From the NCBI RefSeq assembly GCF_023343835.1, contig NC_064449.1, positions 1,959,778 through 2,023,777 of the forward strand: a stretch of DNA of 64,000 bases. Reading direction: 5' to 3'. Below the pieces are notes generated by a model. That model worked only from the letters and a program-made list of their open reading frames with translations. It searched no databases and was not told where the DNA came from. Position numbers and translations under genes: made by a program. Shown piece after piece: positions 25,101-32,700 of this stretch. Every line of letters starts with the position of its first letter. Position 1 is the first letter of the stretch. The stretch is from Lagopus muta. Taxonomy: Eukaryota; Chordata; Aves; Galliformes; Phasianidae.

Positions 25101-26973
25101 CCTGCTTTTTCTTTTGGCCTGGCTTTGCCCTTCCAGCTGGGTTCTGTTCTCCCAGCTGAGCTCATGGGGTCCCGGCACTGGGGTGGGATGCAGCCAGCAT
25201 GGGGCTGCGGAGCTGCACCAGCAACTCAGTGTGCCACAGGTCCTTGCAGGTGGGGGTTGGGGACAGAGCTGACAGCTGGGACCAGTGTATGGCACTGGGG
25301 AGGATGAGGGTGGAGGGCGGAGGGGCTGTGTCAGCATGGGACCTTGCTGGGTTCTGTCCTTATGTCTGAGGATACAGAGCACCACTTGAGTCACTGTATT
25401 TCACTTCTCGAGGACTCTGGATGCTTTCAGAAGCCACCAGAGCCATCTCTTACACTGCTGTCTCTCCTGCCAGGTGACAGGGGTGGTGAGTGATGCTGAT
25501 GGCAAAGCCCATTATGTCATGTCGGGCACATGGGACGAGAAGATGGAGTGCTCCAAAATCGTGCAGAGCAGCCATGGCAGCGCCGGCTCCGAGGGCAAAC
25601 AGAAAACTGTCTACCAGACGCTGTCCCCAAAGGTCTTGTGGAAGAAGTACCCCCTCCCGTGAGTCCCGTCCTGTGGTGTTGCTTGCTGTGTGTCTGGCGT
25701 GCTCCTTGGGTTGGAGTTTTGCTTTCCTGGCTGCTGGCTGTGGCAGGGAGTGATGTTGTCCCCATGCTGGCTTTGCTTTTAGTTTCTCCATACCAAACCA
25801 ATGAATCTGTGCTTCCCCTGAGCCCCTGCAGGCATCACTGGCATCTCCTCCTAGCCTCCCGAAGGCACCATTTCCACTTATGGGGTGGGATGCAGAGCTC
25901 CTTAAGGGTGTTTTTTGGGGATCAGAATAACAGGTGTAGTATTTTTGGAAGGCTGGCGTGAGACACGAGCACCTGAAGGGACAGGAGCCCTATTTGTGGT
26001 CCTCATCGGGTCTGTCTGCCTGCAGGGAGAACGCCGAGAACATGTACTTCTTCTCCAGCCTGGCCCTCACCCTGAATGAGCCCGAGGAGCGCGTGGCTCC
26101 CACAGACAGCCGGCTGCGTCCCGACCAGAGGCTGATGGAGAGCGGCCGCTGGGACGAGGCCAATGTGGAGAAGCAGAGGCTGGAGGAGAAGCAGAGGGCT
26201 GTGCGCCGCAGGAGGGAGGCTGAGGCTGTGGAGGCCCTGGAGGAAGGTGGGATGCTGTGAGGTGGGGAATGAGGGGCTGCAGGGAAACCCTGTAGGGTTG
26301 GGGAGGAAGGGCAGACTGCTCATCGTGGAATCGTTAAGGTTGGAATAGACCTCCGAGATGAAGTCCAGCCACCAACCCATCCCCACCGTGCCCATTTGTG
26401 GAATCACAGAGCCATCCGTGTTGGAAAGGAGCTGTAAGATCACCAAGCCCAACTGCCAGCCCATCATTACCGTGCCCACTGAGCGAACATTTCATTGTTC
26501 TCTGGGTCTTTATCACACCATACTGAGTGCTCCCTCCCATGGGCCACCTGTAGCCGGATTGCCACATCCCCGTCAGAAGATAATTAGTGATGTCCCTAAG
26601 TGCCACATCGTTTTGAGGGTTGAGGTGGAGATGGGCTGATGGTTGGGCTGGATGACCTCAGTGGTCTTTTCCAACCTTAATGATTCTGTGATTCCACCTC
26701 CACATTTCTCAAACACCTCCAGGGACAGAGGCTCCATCACCACCCATTCCAACAGCTGACCACTTTTTCCAAGAAAGGAGTTTTTCCCTGTACCCAACCT
26801 CATCTTCATGCCTTGCTTCTCCCCATGCAGGCAAGGACTACGAGGGTTACATCCCGCTGTGGTTTGAGCGGAAGGTGGATCCCATCACAGGGGAGCTGAT
26901 CTGCACCTACAAAGGCGGCTACTGGGAGGCCAAGGACAAGCAGGACTGGAGCTCGTGCCCTGATATCTTCTGA
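9888..26973 (+). CDS. OSBP2: Oxysterol-binding protein 2 (ORP4), 12 exons, 5' end outside window
   Basis: Spliced CDS: 9888-10138, 18412-18598, 19560-19677, 19838-19904, 20028-20192, 22455-22700, 24357-24477, 24659-24762, 24986-25081, 25474-25658, 26026-26246, 26831-26973. All junctions have AG/GT borders and matching phases, giving 633 residues plus a split Asp at the start. Visible parts: acidic linker and helical dimerisation region (about residues 1-145), FFAT motif EYFDAME (163-169), basic KRKRRR-like stretch (227-233), and the ORD domain from NYSLNLW (239) to the C-terminal CPDIF, with EQVSHHPP at 343-350 split over exons 6/7. Family knowledge: ORP4 binds sterols and PI4P at ER contact sites through VAP. 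The paralogue OSBP was considered. The YFDAMED motif, the [17 protein letters not shown] segment and KGGYWEAK near the C-terminus fit OSBP2 better from memory of the families. The PH domain must be encoded upstream. Confidence 0.87.
11930..12260 (+). promoter_or_regulatory. CpG-rich intronic segment, possible internal promoter
   Basis: About twenty CpG dinucleotides lie in roughly 300 bp, clearly denser than the rest of this intron. The segment also has AT-rich core motifs (cgtaataacg, ttaataag) and a donor-like gtgcgtaaaaat at about 12047. Family knowledge: OSBP2 makes short isoforms lacking the PH domain from alternative 5' ends. Inference: this could be such a start or an enhancer. No TATA box or start codon leading into the OSBP2 frame was established. 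Confidence 0.3.
12087..12101. repeat. Perfect short inverted repeat (7-bp arms)
   Basis: The sequence cctctta-a-taagagg has exact 7-bp arms and a 1-bp centre. It lies inside the CpG-rich intronic segment. It could be a dimeric factor site, but a 7-bp palindrome can arise by chance. Confidence 0.4.
18412..18598 (+). CDS. OSBP2: OSBP2 exon: coiled-coil/dimerisation segment
   Basis: Acceptor ctcccctgcag at 18411, donor gtgagc at 18599. The exon is in phase 0 and leaves in phase 1. It encodes [20 protein letters not shown], then [20 protein letters not shown] and a short Gly/Ser/Thr-rich tail. The heptad-like [17 protein letters not shown] stretch is the conserved central coiled coil of OSBP/ORP4. 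The Gly-Ser-Thr tail is a lineage-variable linker. Confidence 0.93.
19560..19677 (+). CDS. OSBP2: OSBP2 exon with the FFAT VAP-binding motif
   Basis: Acceptor gccaccag at 19559, donor gtacga at 19678; phase 1 in, phase 2 out. It encodes an acidic run [16 protein letters not shown]. Bases 19610-19630 give EYFDAME, a full match to the FFAT consensus with Tyr at position 2 and the usual acidic flank upstream. In OSBP-family proteins this motif docks on the MSP domain of VAP-A/B in the ER membrane. Confidence 0.92.
19838..19904 (+). CDS. OSBP2: OSBP2 short linker exon
   Basis: A 67-bp exon between acceptor cccacag (19837) and donor gtgagt (19905), phase 2 in and 0 out. It encodes [20 protein letters not shown], a Ser/Gly-rich linker between the FFAT motif and the ORD. 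OSBP has a similar GSNISGASSD segment, which supports homology. The downstream intron is only 123 bp. Confidence 0.88.
20028..20192 (+). CDS. OSBP2: OSBP2 exon: basic linker and start of ORD lid
   Basis: Acceptor tttgcag at 20027, donor gtaagt at 20193, phase 0 throughout (55 codons). It encodes a basic stretch ([12 protein letters not shown]), then [20 protein letters not shown], the highly conserved entry to the OSBP-related domain that includes the lid over the ligand tunnel. It ends SKIPMP and continues directly into [10 protein letters not shown] of the next exon. Confidence 0.94.
20193..22454 (+). other. OSBP2: OSBP2 intron between the ORD lid exon and ORD core exon
   Basis: No coding or repeat feature was recognised. 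There is a short T run at 21791-21804 and AT-rich sequence from 21,600 to 21,920. Confidence 0.8.
22455..22700 (+). CDS. OSBP2: OSBP2 exon: ORD core, first half of signature
   Basis: Acceptor ccccgcag at 22454, donor gtgagc at 22701, phase 0 in and out (82 codons). It encodes [20 protein letters not shown] and [15 protein letters not shown], and ends LCEQ. The EQ is the first pair of the EQVSHHPP fingerprint of all OSBP-related proteins. Confidence 0.95.
22701..24356 (+). other. OSBP2: OSBP2 intron splitting the EQ|VSHHPP signature
   Basis: The intron falls between the Gln and Val codons of EQVSHHPP. No other feature was recognised in it. Confidence 0.8.
24357..24477 (+). CDS. OSBP2: OSBP2 exon: VSHHPP signature
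   Basis: Acceptor ctgccag at 24356, donor gtaggt at 24478, phase 0 in and 1 out. It opens with [18 protein letters not shown]. The paired histidines contact the PI4P phosphate in known ORP structures. It ends [12 protein letters not shown]. Confidence 0.95.
24659..24762 (+). CDS. OSBP2: OSBP2 exon: ORD barrel strands
   Basis: Acceptor ctccacag at 24658, donor gtcagt at 24763, phase 1 in and 0 out. It encodes [20 protein letters not shown] and [14 protein letters not shown], a strongly conserved stretch of the ORD beta-barrel. Confidence 0.94.
24986..25081 (+). CDS. OSBP2: OSBP2 exon: ORD barrel strands
   Basis: Acceptor ttttatctag at 24985, donor gtacgt at 25082, phase 0, 32 codons. It encodes [19 protein letters not shown] and [11 protein letters not shown]. 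The stretch corresponds to the G[ED]I.IVNHK segment of OSBP and ORP4. Confidence 0.94.
25474..25658 (+). CDS. OSBP2: OSBP2 exon: ORD C-terminal half
   Basis: Acceptor ctgccag at 25473, donor gtgagt at 25659, phase 0 in and 2 out. It encodes [20 protein letters not shown], then a Ser/Gly loop and [20 protein letters not shown]. The [17 protein letters not shown] segment is the best discriminator I can see for OSBP2 over OSBP, which has a different charged insert here. Confidence 0.93.
26026..26246 (+). CDS. OSBP2: OSBP2 exon: C-terminal helices
   Basis: Acceptor ctgcag at 26025, donor gtgggat at 26247, phase 2 in and 1 out. It encodes [40 protein letters not shown] and a very basic helix ([18 protein letters not shown]). 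[10 protein letters not shown] is invariant in the OSBP subgroup. Confidence 0.94.
26323..26394 (-). mobile_element. CR1 LINE 3' fragment (copy A of a cluster)
   Basis: Read on +, ggaatcgttaaggttggaat and ccaacccatccccaccgtgc are typical antisense CR1. It is followed head-to-tail by a second CR1 beginning at 26398. It lies in the last OSBP2 intron. Confidence 0.75.
26488..26587. repeat. ~100-bp unclassified local repeat, copy 1
   Basis: It starts catttcattgttctctggg and ends agataattag. The same sequence recurs at 27666-27756 with eight substitutions and one 9-bp length difference. It interrupts a CR1 copy. No terminal inverted repeats or clear target duplications were seen. Confidence 0.8.
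26613..26693 (+). mobile_element. CR1 LINE tail nested in an opposite-strand CR1
   Basis: ctggatgacctcagtggtct, tttccaaccttaatgattct and gtgattcc form a CR1 3' tail in + orientation inserted in the antisense CR1 at 26398-26820. Confidence 0.7.
26831..26973 (+). CDS. OSBP2: OSBP2 terminal coding exon
   Basis: Acceptor ccccatgcag at 26830; the frame continues in phase 1 and closes with TGA at 26971-26973. It encodes [40 protein letters not shown] and the final DIF, the canonical C-terminus of OSBP and ORP4. Confidence 0.95.
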
Positions 26974-27073
26974 GCTGCCGTGTTTGCTCTGGTGTGGCCA
27001 GCCTGCAGCAGGACAGACAGATGGAGGGACAGCGAGGACACACGGCAGCGTCCTGCCAGTGCTTGACAGTGCA

Positions 27074-27079
27074 AATAAA
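27074..27079 (+). terminator. Proximal poly(A) signal AATAAA, OSBP2
   Basis: AATAAA lies about 100 bp after the OSBP2 stop and is followed by a CA dinucleotide run. A second AATAAA sits at 27151-27156, before a long T-rich tract that could serve as the downstream element. Either could end a short mRNA. Confidence 0.4.
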
Positions 27080-27665
27080 CACACACACACAGGGAGAAAT
27101 CTGACAAAGAGAATCTAAACAGGGATTCCAAACCTATTTTTTTATGCACTAATAAATAGCATCTTTTTTTTTTTCTTTTCTTTTTTTTTTTTCTTTAAAT
27201 GGTGGCTTTTTCAGCTACTAATTAGGAAAGAGGACACGTGGCTCTGGTTCGTTTTTAGCCTCGGGTATTTATTGCTGTCAGGAGCTGCTGCCTGTATCTT
27301 TCAGCACCTCGGCTGCATCGGCTGAGACAACAACTTCCAAAGATGCTCGCGTCGTGGGATGCCGTGCATTTGTGTGAGCTCTTTCCTTTGGCATCTTTTT
27401 CCCCCCATTTGTTAAAAAGAAATTCTGCTCCTGCTTCAGATTCTTTCAAAACCAAACGAAAAACCAGCTGTGAATCTCTGCCCAGAAAATAGCAGGGGTT
27501 GTGGCCATTGCTGGAAGGCTGCGGGTGGTTCCTACAGCTGTCCCCATCACACCCATCAGGATGTTTCAGCCTGATGACCTGCTTTGTTTCCATGACTGTG
27601 GTGCTTCTGGTACAAAGAGGGAAGACCCAAGAGGTGACAGAGGGAACCAGAAACCTGCACACCTG

Positions 27666-27756
27666 CATTTCATTGTTCTCTGGGTCTTCATCACACTGTA
27701 CTGAGTGCTCCCTCCCGTGTAGCCGGACTGCCACATCCCCATCAAGAGATAATTAG
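27666..27756. repeat. ~91-bp unclassified local repeat, copy 2
   Basis: This is a direct-orientation copy of 26488-26587 within the OSBP2 3' UTR. By hand alignment it is about 91% identical, with all eight differences being transitions and a 9-bp gap after ctccctccc. Confidence 0.8.
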
Positions 27757-27995
27757 CAATAATGAACTTTGAGGCAATGGGAACTGAGAAACCCACAGAA
27801 CACTTATGCAATCAGGTTCCTCCACCATCAGTCTCCTCCTGGTTGGCTTCTCTTCCAGCACCTGCTGCCTGCAGCAAACCTGTGTGTACAGTATACATAG
27901 ACCTTGTATGGCATAACAGTAGTGAGTGGCTATTGGAGTGGCAACACCCACTGATCTCAACGTGCCCCTAAATCTTATTTATTTGCTTCTAATTT

Positions 27996-28032
27996 ATATA
28001 TATATATATATAAATATATATAAATATACATA
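27996..28032. repeat. TA dinucleotide microsatellite
   Basis: Imperfect (TA)n with a few aaata interruptions, in the OSBP2 3' UTR. Confidence 0.9.
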
Positions 28033-28807
28033 AAATTATTTTGCTTAAATTTCTATGGTACACAATAGATGAAAAATGATGAAGACAGAACTCATCTGTC
28101 TGAGTTTTTGTAGCACGAGGATGAGTGCTTCCCTGGGCCCATCCCCAGGCAGGGTGTGCAGGGGTGATGCTGATTCATTCCCAAAGTGGAGAAGCGACGT
28201 TTTGCTCCAAAGCTCTGAAAGCTGCTGTGTGAGCTGGTTGAATGCAGCTGGCTCCAGCTGTGCCGCATCCAGCCCCAGGACACGCAGATCTGCATTGGAG
28301 ATGCTCCCACCTGAATAATGCCTTATTTTCTTCCTTTTTCTTTTAAATATTTTTCATCCATGCAAGAGAGCTGGGAAAGGTGAGCAGCCTCTGCACCCCA
28401 GAACATCCCAGAGCTGGAGCCCCGTGTCCCCAGGATGCAGGGTGACGTTGCTCAGGGACTGTTGGCACCACGTCCTACAGTGGGACGCTGCAAGCTCCTG
28501 TCCTCTGTTCTCTCCCAGGATCACCGTCACAGATGCTGCACAGCTTAGCAGAGCCTGGGGAGTGTGAGGAGCACCCAGCAACACAAATCCCCCCCCACCC
28601 CCCGTTTTTTAGGCTAATTTTAAAACTTGTGGTATCTTCCAGAGATCACCGAACGGCAGCACTTCATCTGAGCACCATCTCCTGGTCTTTCTATTTCCCC
28701 CATACTCCCCACCAAAGGATTTTAATGTCATTCTACTGTAAATGCTGTTGAATGTATTTCTTTTCGAGCAATATATTGTGAGTGACCCCCCTCTTCTCCT
28801 ACACGGT

Positions 28808-28813
28808 AATAAA
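28808..28813 (+). terminator. Distal poly(A) signal AATAAA, OSBP2
   Basis: AATAAA (within ggtaataaaacttgg) closes the AT-rich 3' UTR. Sequence composition changes to G-rich and unlike UTR just after about 28850, which suggests the true transcript end is near 28830. Confidence 0.55.
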
Positions 28814-28830
28814 ACTTGGATTCAGGAGTT

Positions 28831-29628
28831 TTAAAAGATGCAGTGCTGAGGTTCTCTCTCGCCCCCCAGATCTGCAGCTTGGGGGTCCTGGGGGGAGCCC
28901 TGGGGTGGCGGGGCTTTGGGCATGAAGTGACCCTGCTATCCAAGGAGTGTTAGTTGTCCATTGGGAGGCCATGGAAGGTTCATGCCCAAAGGAGGATGGC
29001 CCAGGGGAGGGGATTGAGGGATGGTGGCCATGGGGAGGTTGTCCAGAGCAGGAGGTGGTTTGGGGGAGGAGGGGTAGGTAAGCAGAGATAGGAGAGGTGG
29101 CAATGGGGAAGATGCTCTGCATGGAAGAGGTTCTCTGGAGGAGGTGACCCAGAGGGGACAGAGGACCAAGGAAGGGGTTGTTCTAGGAGGGCCAGGGCAG
29201 GAGAGGATCTGGGAGGAGGTTGTAGAATCATAGAATGTCTTAAATTGGGAGCATCGAGCTCCAGCCTCAGTGATTTGGAGAGATGGTACTGCAGTGTCCC
29301 AGGGAGAGGATGGACCCCCAGGGGGAGGAATTCAAGGCTGGGAGGGACCAGGAAGGTGTTCTGATGGAGGAGGAGCAGACACGGAGCCTCAGGGGCAGTT
29401 CCTGGGGTGGAGGCCCAGGGGAGGTGGAGGAGGCCCTTGGGCGGGCTGGGACTGGCCAGGACACCACAACGTTGCCAGGTGACAGACAACAGCGTGCTGA
29501 TCAGCTCCGGGCTGCATTGAGCTCGCTGACCTCTCCTCTTTTACCAGGGAGGTGCCACTCTGTGCCCCCCAGCCATCACACAGCTGAGCCCAGCTGCATC
29601 CTGCTTGGGACGTTCACTCTGAAGCGTA
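28831..29628. other. Short intergenic region between OSBP2 and the downstream candidate gene
   Basis: About 0.8 kb of G-rich sequence on + with a short CR1 remnant. It would have to hold the promoter and any 5' UTR exon of the candidate coiled-coil gene. No TATA box or CpG island stands out. Confidence 0.5.
29222..29266 (-). mobile_element. Short CR1 tail fragment
   Basis: gtagaatcatagaatgtctt at the left end is the antisense CR1 terminus; similarity fades within about 45 bp. Confidence 0.5.
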
Positions 29629-29770
29629 ATGAGGACCTTGAGCCTTCTGGAGCAGAACCCTGCAATCTGGGGTGCTCCATCCGTATCCTCCCCGCAGCAG
29701 CGCAGTGCTGGGACACGTGGCAGAGCCTGCAGTGCCTCTCCTGACACTGTCAGTGTCCGTGGGACGGCCG
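29629..29770 (+). CDS. Candidate gene exon 1 with proposed start codon
   Basis: ATG at 29629 has G at -3 and follows an in-frame TGA at 29620. The frame (MRTLSLLEQNPAIWGAPSVS...) runs to a strong donor, gtgagt at 29771, leaving in phase 1. An upstream start in another exon cannot be excluded. Confidence 0.4.
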
Positions 29771-32700
29771 GTGAGTGGGGATGGGGAGCTTCACTCTGTG
29801 CACAGCATCCCCATTTAAATAAGGGACAGTGCAACACAGAGGGCAAAATGGTGAGCGGTGGAGAGCAGAGCTTATGTAGGGCTCACATCAGGTGGGCGTT
29901 CCTTGCTGCAGCAGTGGAGCATGCAGCATCCTGTGCCTTTACTGCCATGCTGTGCTGTTGTGCTATGGGATAAATTGCTCTACCTGAAGCCCACACAGTG
30001 ATTCCTGCTCTGTTTGCATTTTGGCAGGGGCTCCCGCTGAGGGCAGAGCTCTGGCTGCAGATCCCAGCTTGGGGGGCTCCAGACGTGTTGCTCCCCACAC
30101 AGGGCTGGTGGAACGTGGAGTGCGAAGCTGCTGGGGGTCACGGTGGGGCAGCAGGAGCAGCTCCAGCTCTGTCTGCACCGAGGATGTGGCTGCCAGGTGT
30201 TGGGAGGACACAGGGGGGATCTACGAGGAGGAGGACGATGGCAGTGGACAGGATGGGGCCCTGCTCCCATGGCAGTGCCCTGAGCAGGATGTGTCCCCAG
30301 AGCTGATGAGGAGGGGAAGCCTGGAGTCACTGGGAGCCAGGATATCCAGGCTGAGCCAGAGTGGGGCTGAGACCCCCTGCCTGGCCTCCTCCAAGCACCC
30401 AGCACAGGGCAGGGGGGATGCATCCCACTGGGGACCACACTCCAAGGCAAAGCCCTCAGTCACCTCTCTGCATGGTGGGGATGGGGAAGCTGGACATCTC
30501 CGGAGACCCTCAAGCAGCTCAGCCAGCAAGAGCAGGGCCAGGGCTGTGGGACATCACAGATGGCAGGAGCTACCAGCACGCCGGGGGTGGCATGGGGGGG
30601 ATTTCATCCTCGCTGCCAAGAAGGAAGATGGTGATGGGTGGAGGAGAGCTCTCTGTGAGTGTGCTGTTGGCCTTGGGGTACTGGGGGCTGAAGCAGGGGT
30701 CCAGGAGGGGTTACAGGGGGCTTGGTGGGGCCAGGGACCCTCCTGGGGATGGGTGATGGTGGGGCCATGTGGCAGTGAGGGTGGGCAGCCTAGAGCCAGT
30801 CCCACTCGTTGGTGGGTTTGTGGTGTCCCCAACCTTCTTTTACAGGCACCAAAGCAGCAGTGGGACCTGCTGGGAGATGCAGCCCCTGGGCAGAGAGGCA
30901 GCATGGGGTGTCTTGCCCAGGGCATGCAGCAGAGCCCCGGTGGCAGCACTGGAAGCAGAAGGCCATCCTGTCCCACAGGGTGCGTGTGGATGGGCATGGT
31001 AGGGTGGCTGTCCCCATATGGAGTTCCTTGGGTCCCACACAGGACCTTTTCCAGACCCTACAATGGCCGTGGAAAGGCTGTCAGCACGGGGACGTTTATC
31101 AAAGAAATGAATTGCGAATGAAATCCTGAAGAAAAACCCTCCAGCGTAGGGGCGATTGTTCAAAACCAGTTTGTAAAAGTCATTGCCTTCATCAAGTTAA
31201 TTAGCTGCATAAGTGCTGGCTGAACGCCGCAACAATGCCCAAGGCTGGATGGATTGGTGCCATCCACCCTTGTCCATCCTGCTCCCTCCAGCTGGCAGCG
31301 CTGCACCGGGCCCTGAGGAGCAGCCAGGAGGGGATGCAGGAGCCAGGAGCTGGAGATTGGGGCATGCAGAGCGATGGGGATGGGGTCAGGTGTGTGCTGT
31401 GGGGTCCTATGGGCAAAGAGGGAGTTTTGGGGTGTCCCACTGGGTGATGCTCTCCTTTCTGCAGGGCACGTGCGTGGGATCGTGTGGAGAAAGGGGTGAG
31501 TGCTCTGAGATGGATGAAGGGGGGGACAGAGGGACAGGTTGGGAGGCAGCAGGGCAGGGACTGTGCTGGCTGTGCCATAAGAGAGGATCGAGGAACAGAA
31601 GGAAGGTGGAAGGGGGGTCCTTGTCTCAGCAGGGGCAGAAGGGCTGTGCTGGATGCCCAGGGAACGTGAGGAGGAAAATGCTGCATCTCAGAGAAGAGAA
31701 GCGGGAGCTGCAGGAGGTTGGTGCCCACCAGAGGTGCTGTGGGTGTGGGAGGGATGCGTCCCTTGGCAATGCAAGGCTCTCACCCAGCCACTGAGTGTCC
31801 CGTTTTGTGATACGTGTGAGCTCCTAAAGCCAAAGCGAGGTGATCTGTGGGAAGGTTTTAATTGCAGAACCAAAATCACAGCACGGTTGGGTTGGAAGGA
31901 CCCTTACAGCCTCCCCAGCACCAATCCCTGCCCTGGGCTGGTTGCCCACCATCAGGGCTCCATGCAGCCTGACTTTGGGCACCTGAGGGTCCGTGGCTCT
32001 CAGGAGGGAGACCAGTGCCCCAGGTGCAGTGGGGTGCTGGGTAGCGACACAGCCTGCACTCGAGGGATGAGCCTTGCTGGCATTGGCCTGGGATGTGACA
32101 CCTTTCCTTTTTTGTGACACTTTTCCAGAGGCTCTGTGGGCTGGAGCTCCAGATGCGCTCCGTGCTGCGGCAGAGGCAGGAGGCCCTGGGGCAGCTGCGG
32201 GCAGTGCTGCGGAAGGAGAGGATGGCTGTACTCCAGCAGCTGCAGGAGAGCTTGCAGAAGGTCAGGGATGGAGTTGGAGCATGGGGTGTTGGTGGCTTGG
32301 TGCCTGAGACCCTATGGGTGACCCTGTATGTGGGGACTGCAGGTGAATGGGGCCGTCTGTCAGGAGAACTGTCACCTGCAGGAGCTGGCAGCCCCAGGAG
32401 CCCTGAAGGAGCCATCGACCCCAGCCAGAGCACTGCGGGATGCAGAGATGTGTGTGTGGGACCCAGCCTGGCCACCCCCTCCTGATCCTTCCAAACCTGG
32501 GTTGAGCTGTGACACAGGTGCACAGAAATTCTGCCTCTTCCCTGTCCCCAAGCACTGTGCCTGGCCTCCAGCAGCACCAACGTGGGGTCCCAGGGGTCCT
32601 GCACCACATCCAGCGCTGCCTGCGGGAGCTGCAAGTGAATGACTTCAGTGTGCTGGGAGCAGAGCTGGGCACTACAGCAAGTGAGGAGGTATGGGGACAG

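Larger units (their letters stand above)
26398..26820 (-). mobile_element. CR1 LINE fragment broken by two insertions (copy B)
   Basis: Antisense CR1 sequence is present in three pieces that follow in order. These are 26398-26487 (gtggaatcacaga to gtgcccactgagc), 26588-26612 (tgtccctaagtgccacatc) and about 26694-26820 (ctcaaacacctccaggg to the aaggagtttttccctg region). The gaps hold the ~100-bp local repeat and an oppositely oriented CR1 tail. Confidence 0.65.
26974..28830 (+). other. OSBP2: OSBP2 3' untranslated region
   Basis: This non-coding stretch follows the stop. It contains poly(A)-signal hexamers at 27074, 27151 and 28808, a T-rich run (27163-27195), a ~91-bp local repeat copy (27666-27756), and an AT dinucleotide tract around 27996-28032. 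The distal end was chosen because AATAAA at 28808 is followed within 20-30 bp by the typical end-of-transcript spacing, and because AT-rich UTR-like sequence continues up to it. The proximal hexamers could give shorter isoforms. Confidence 0.6.
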
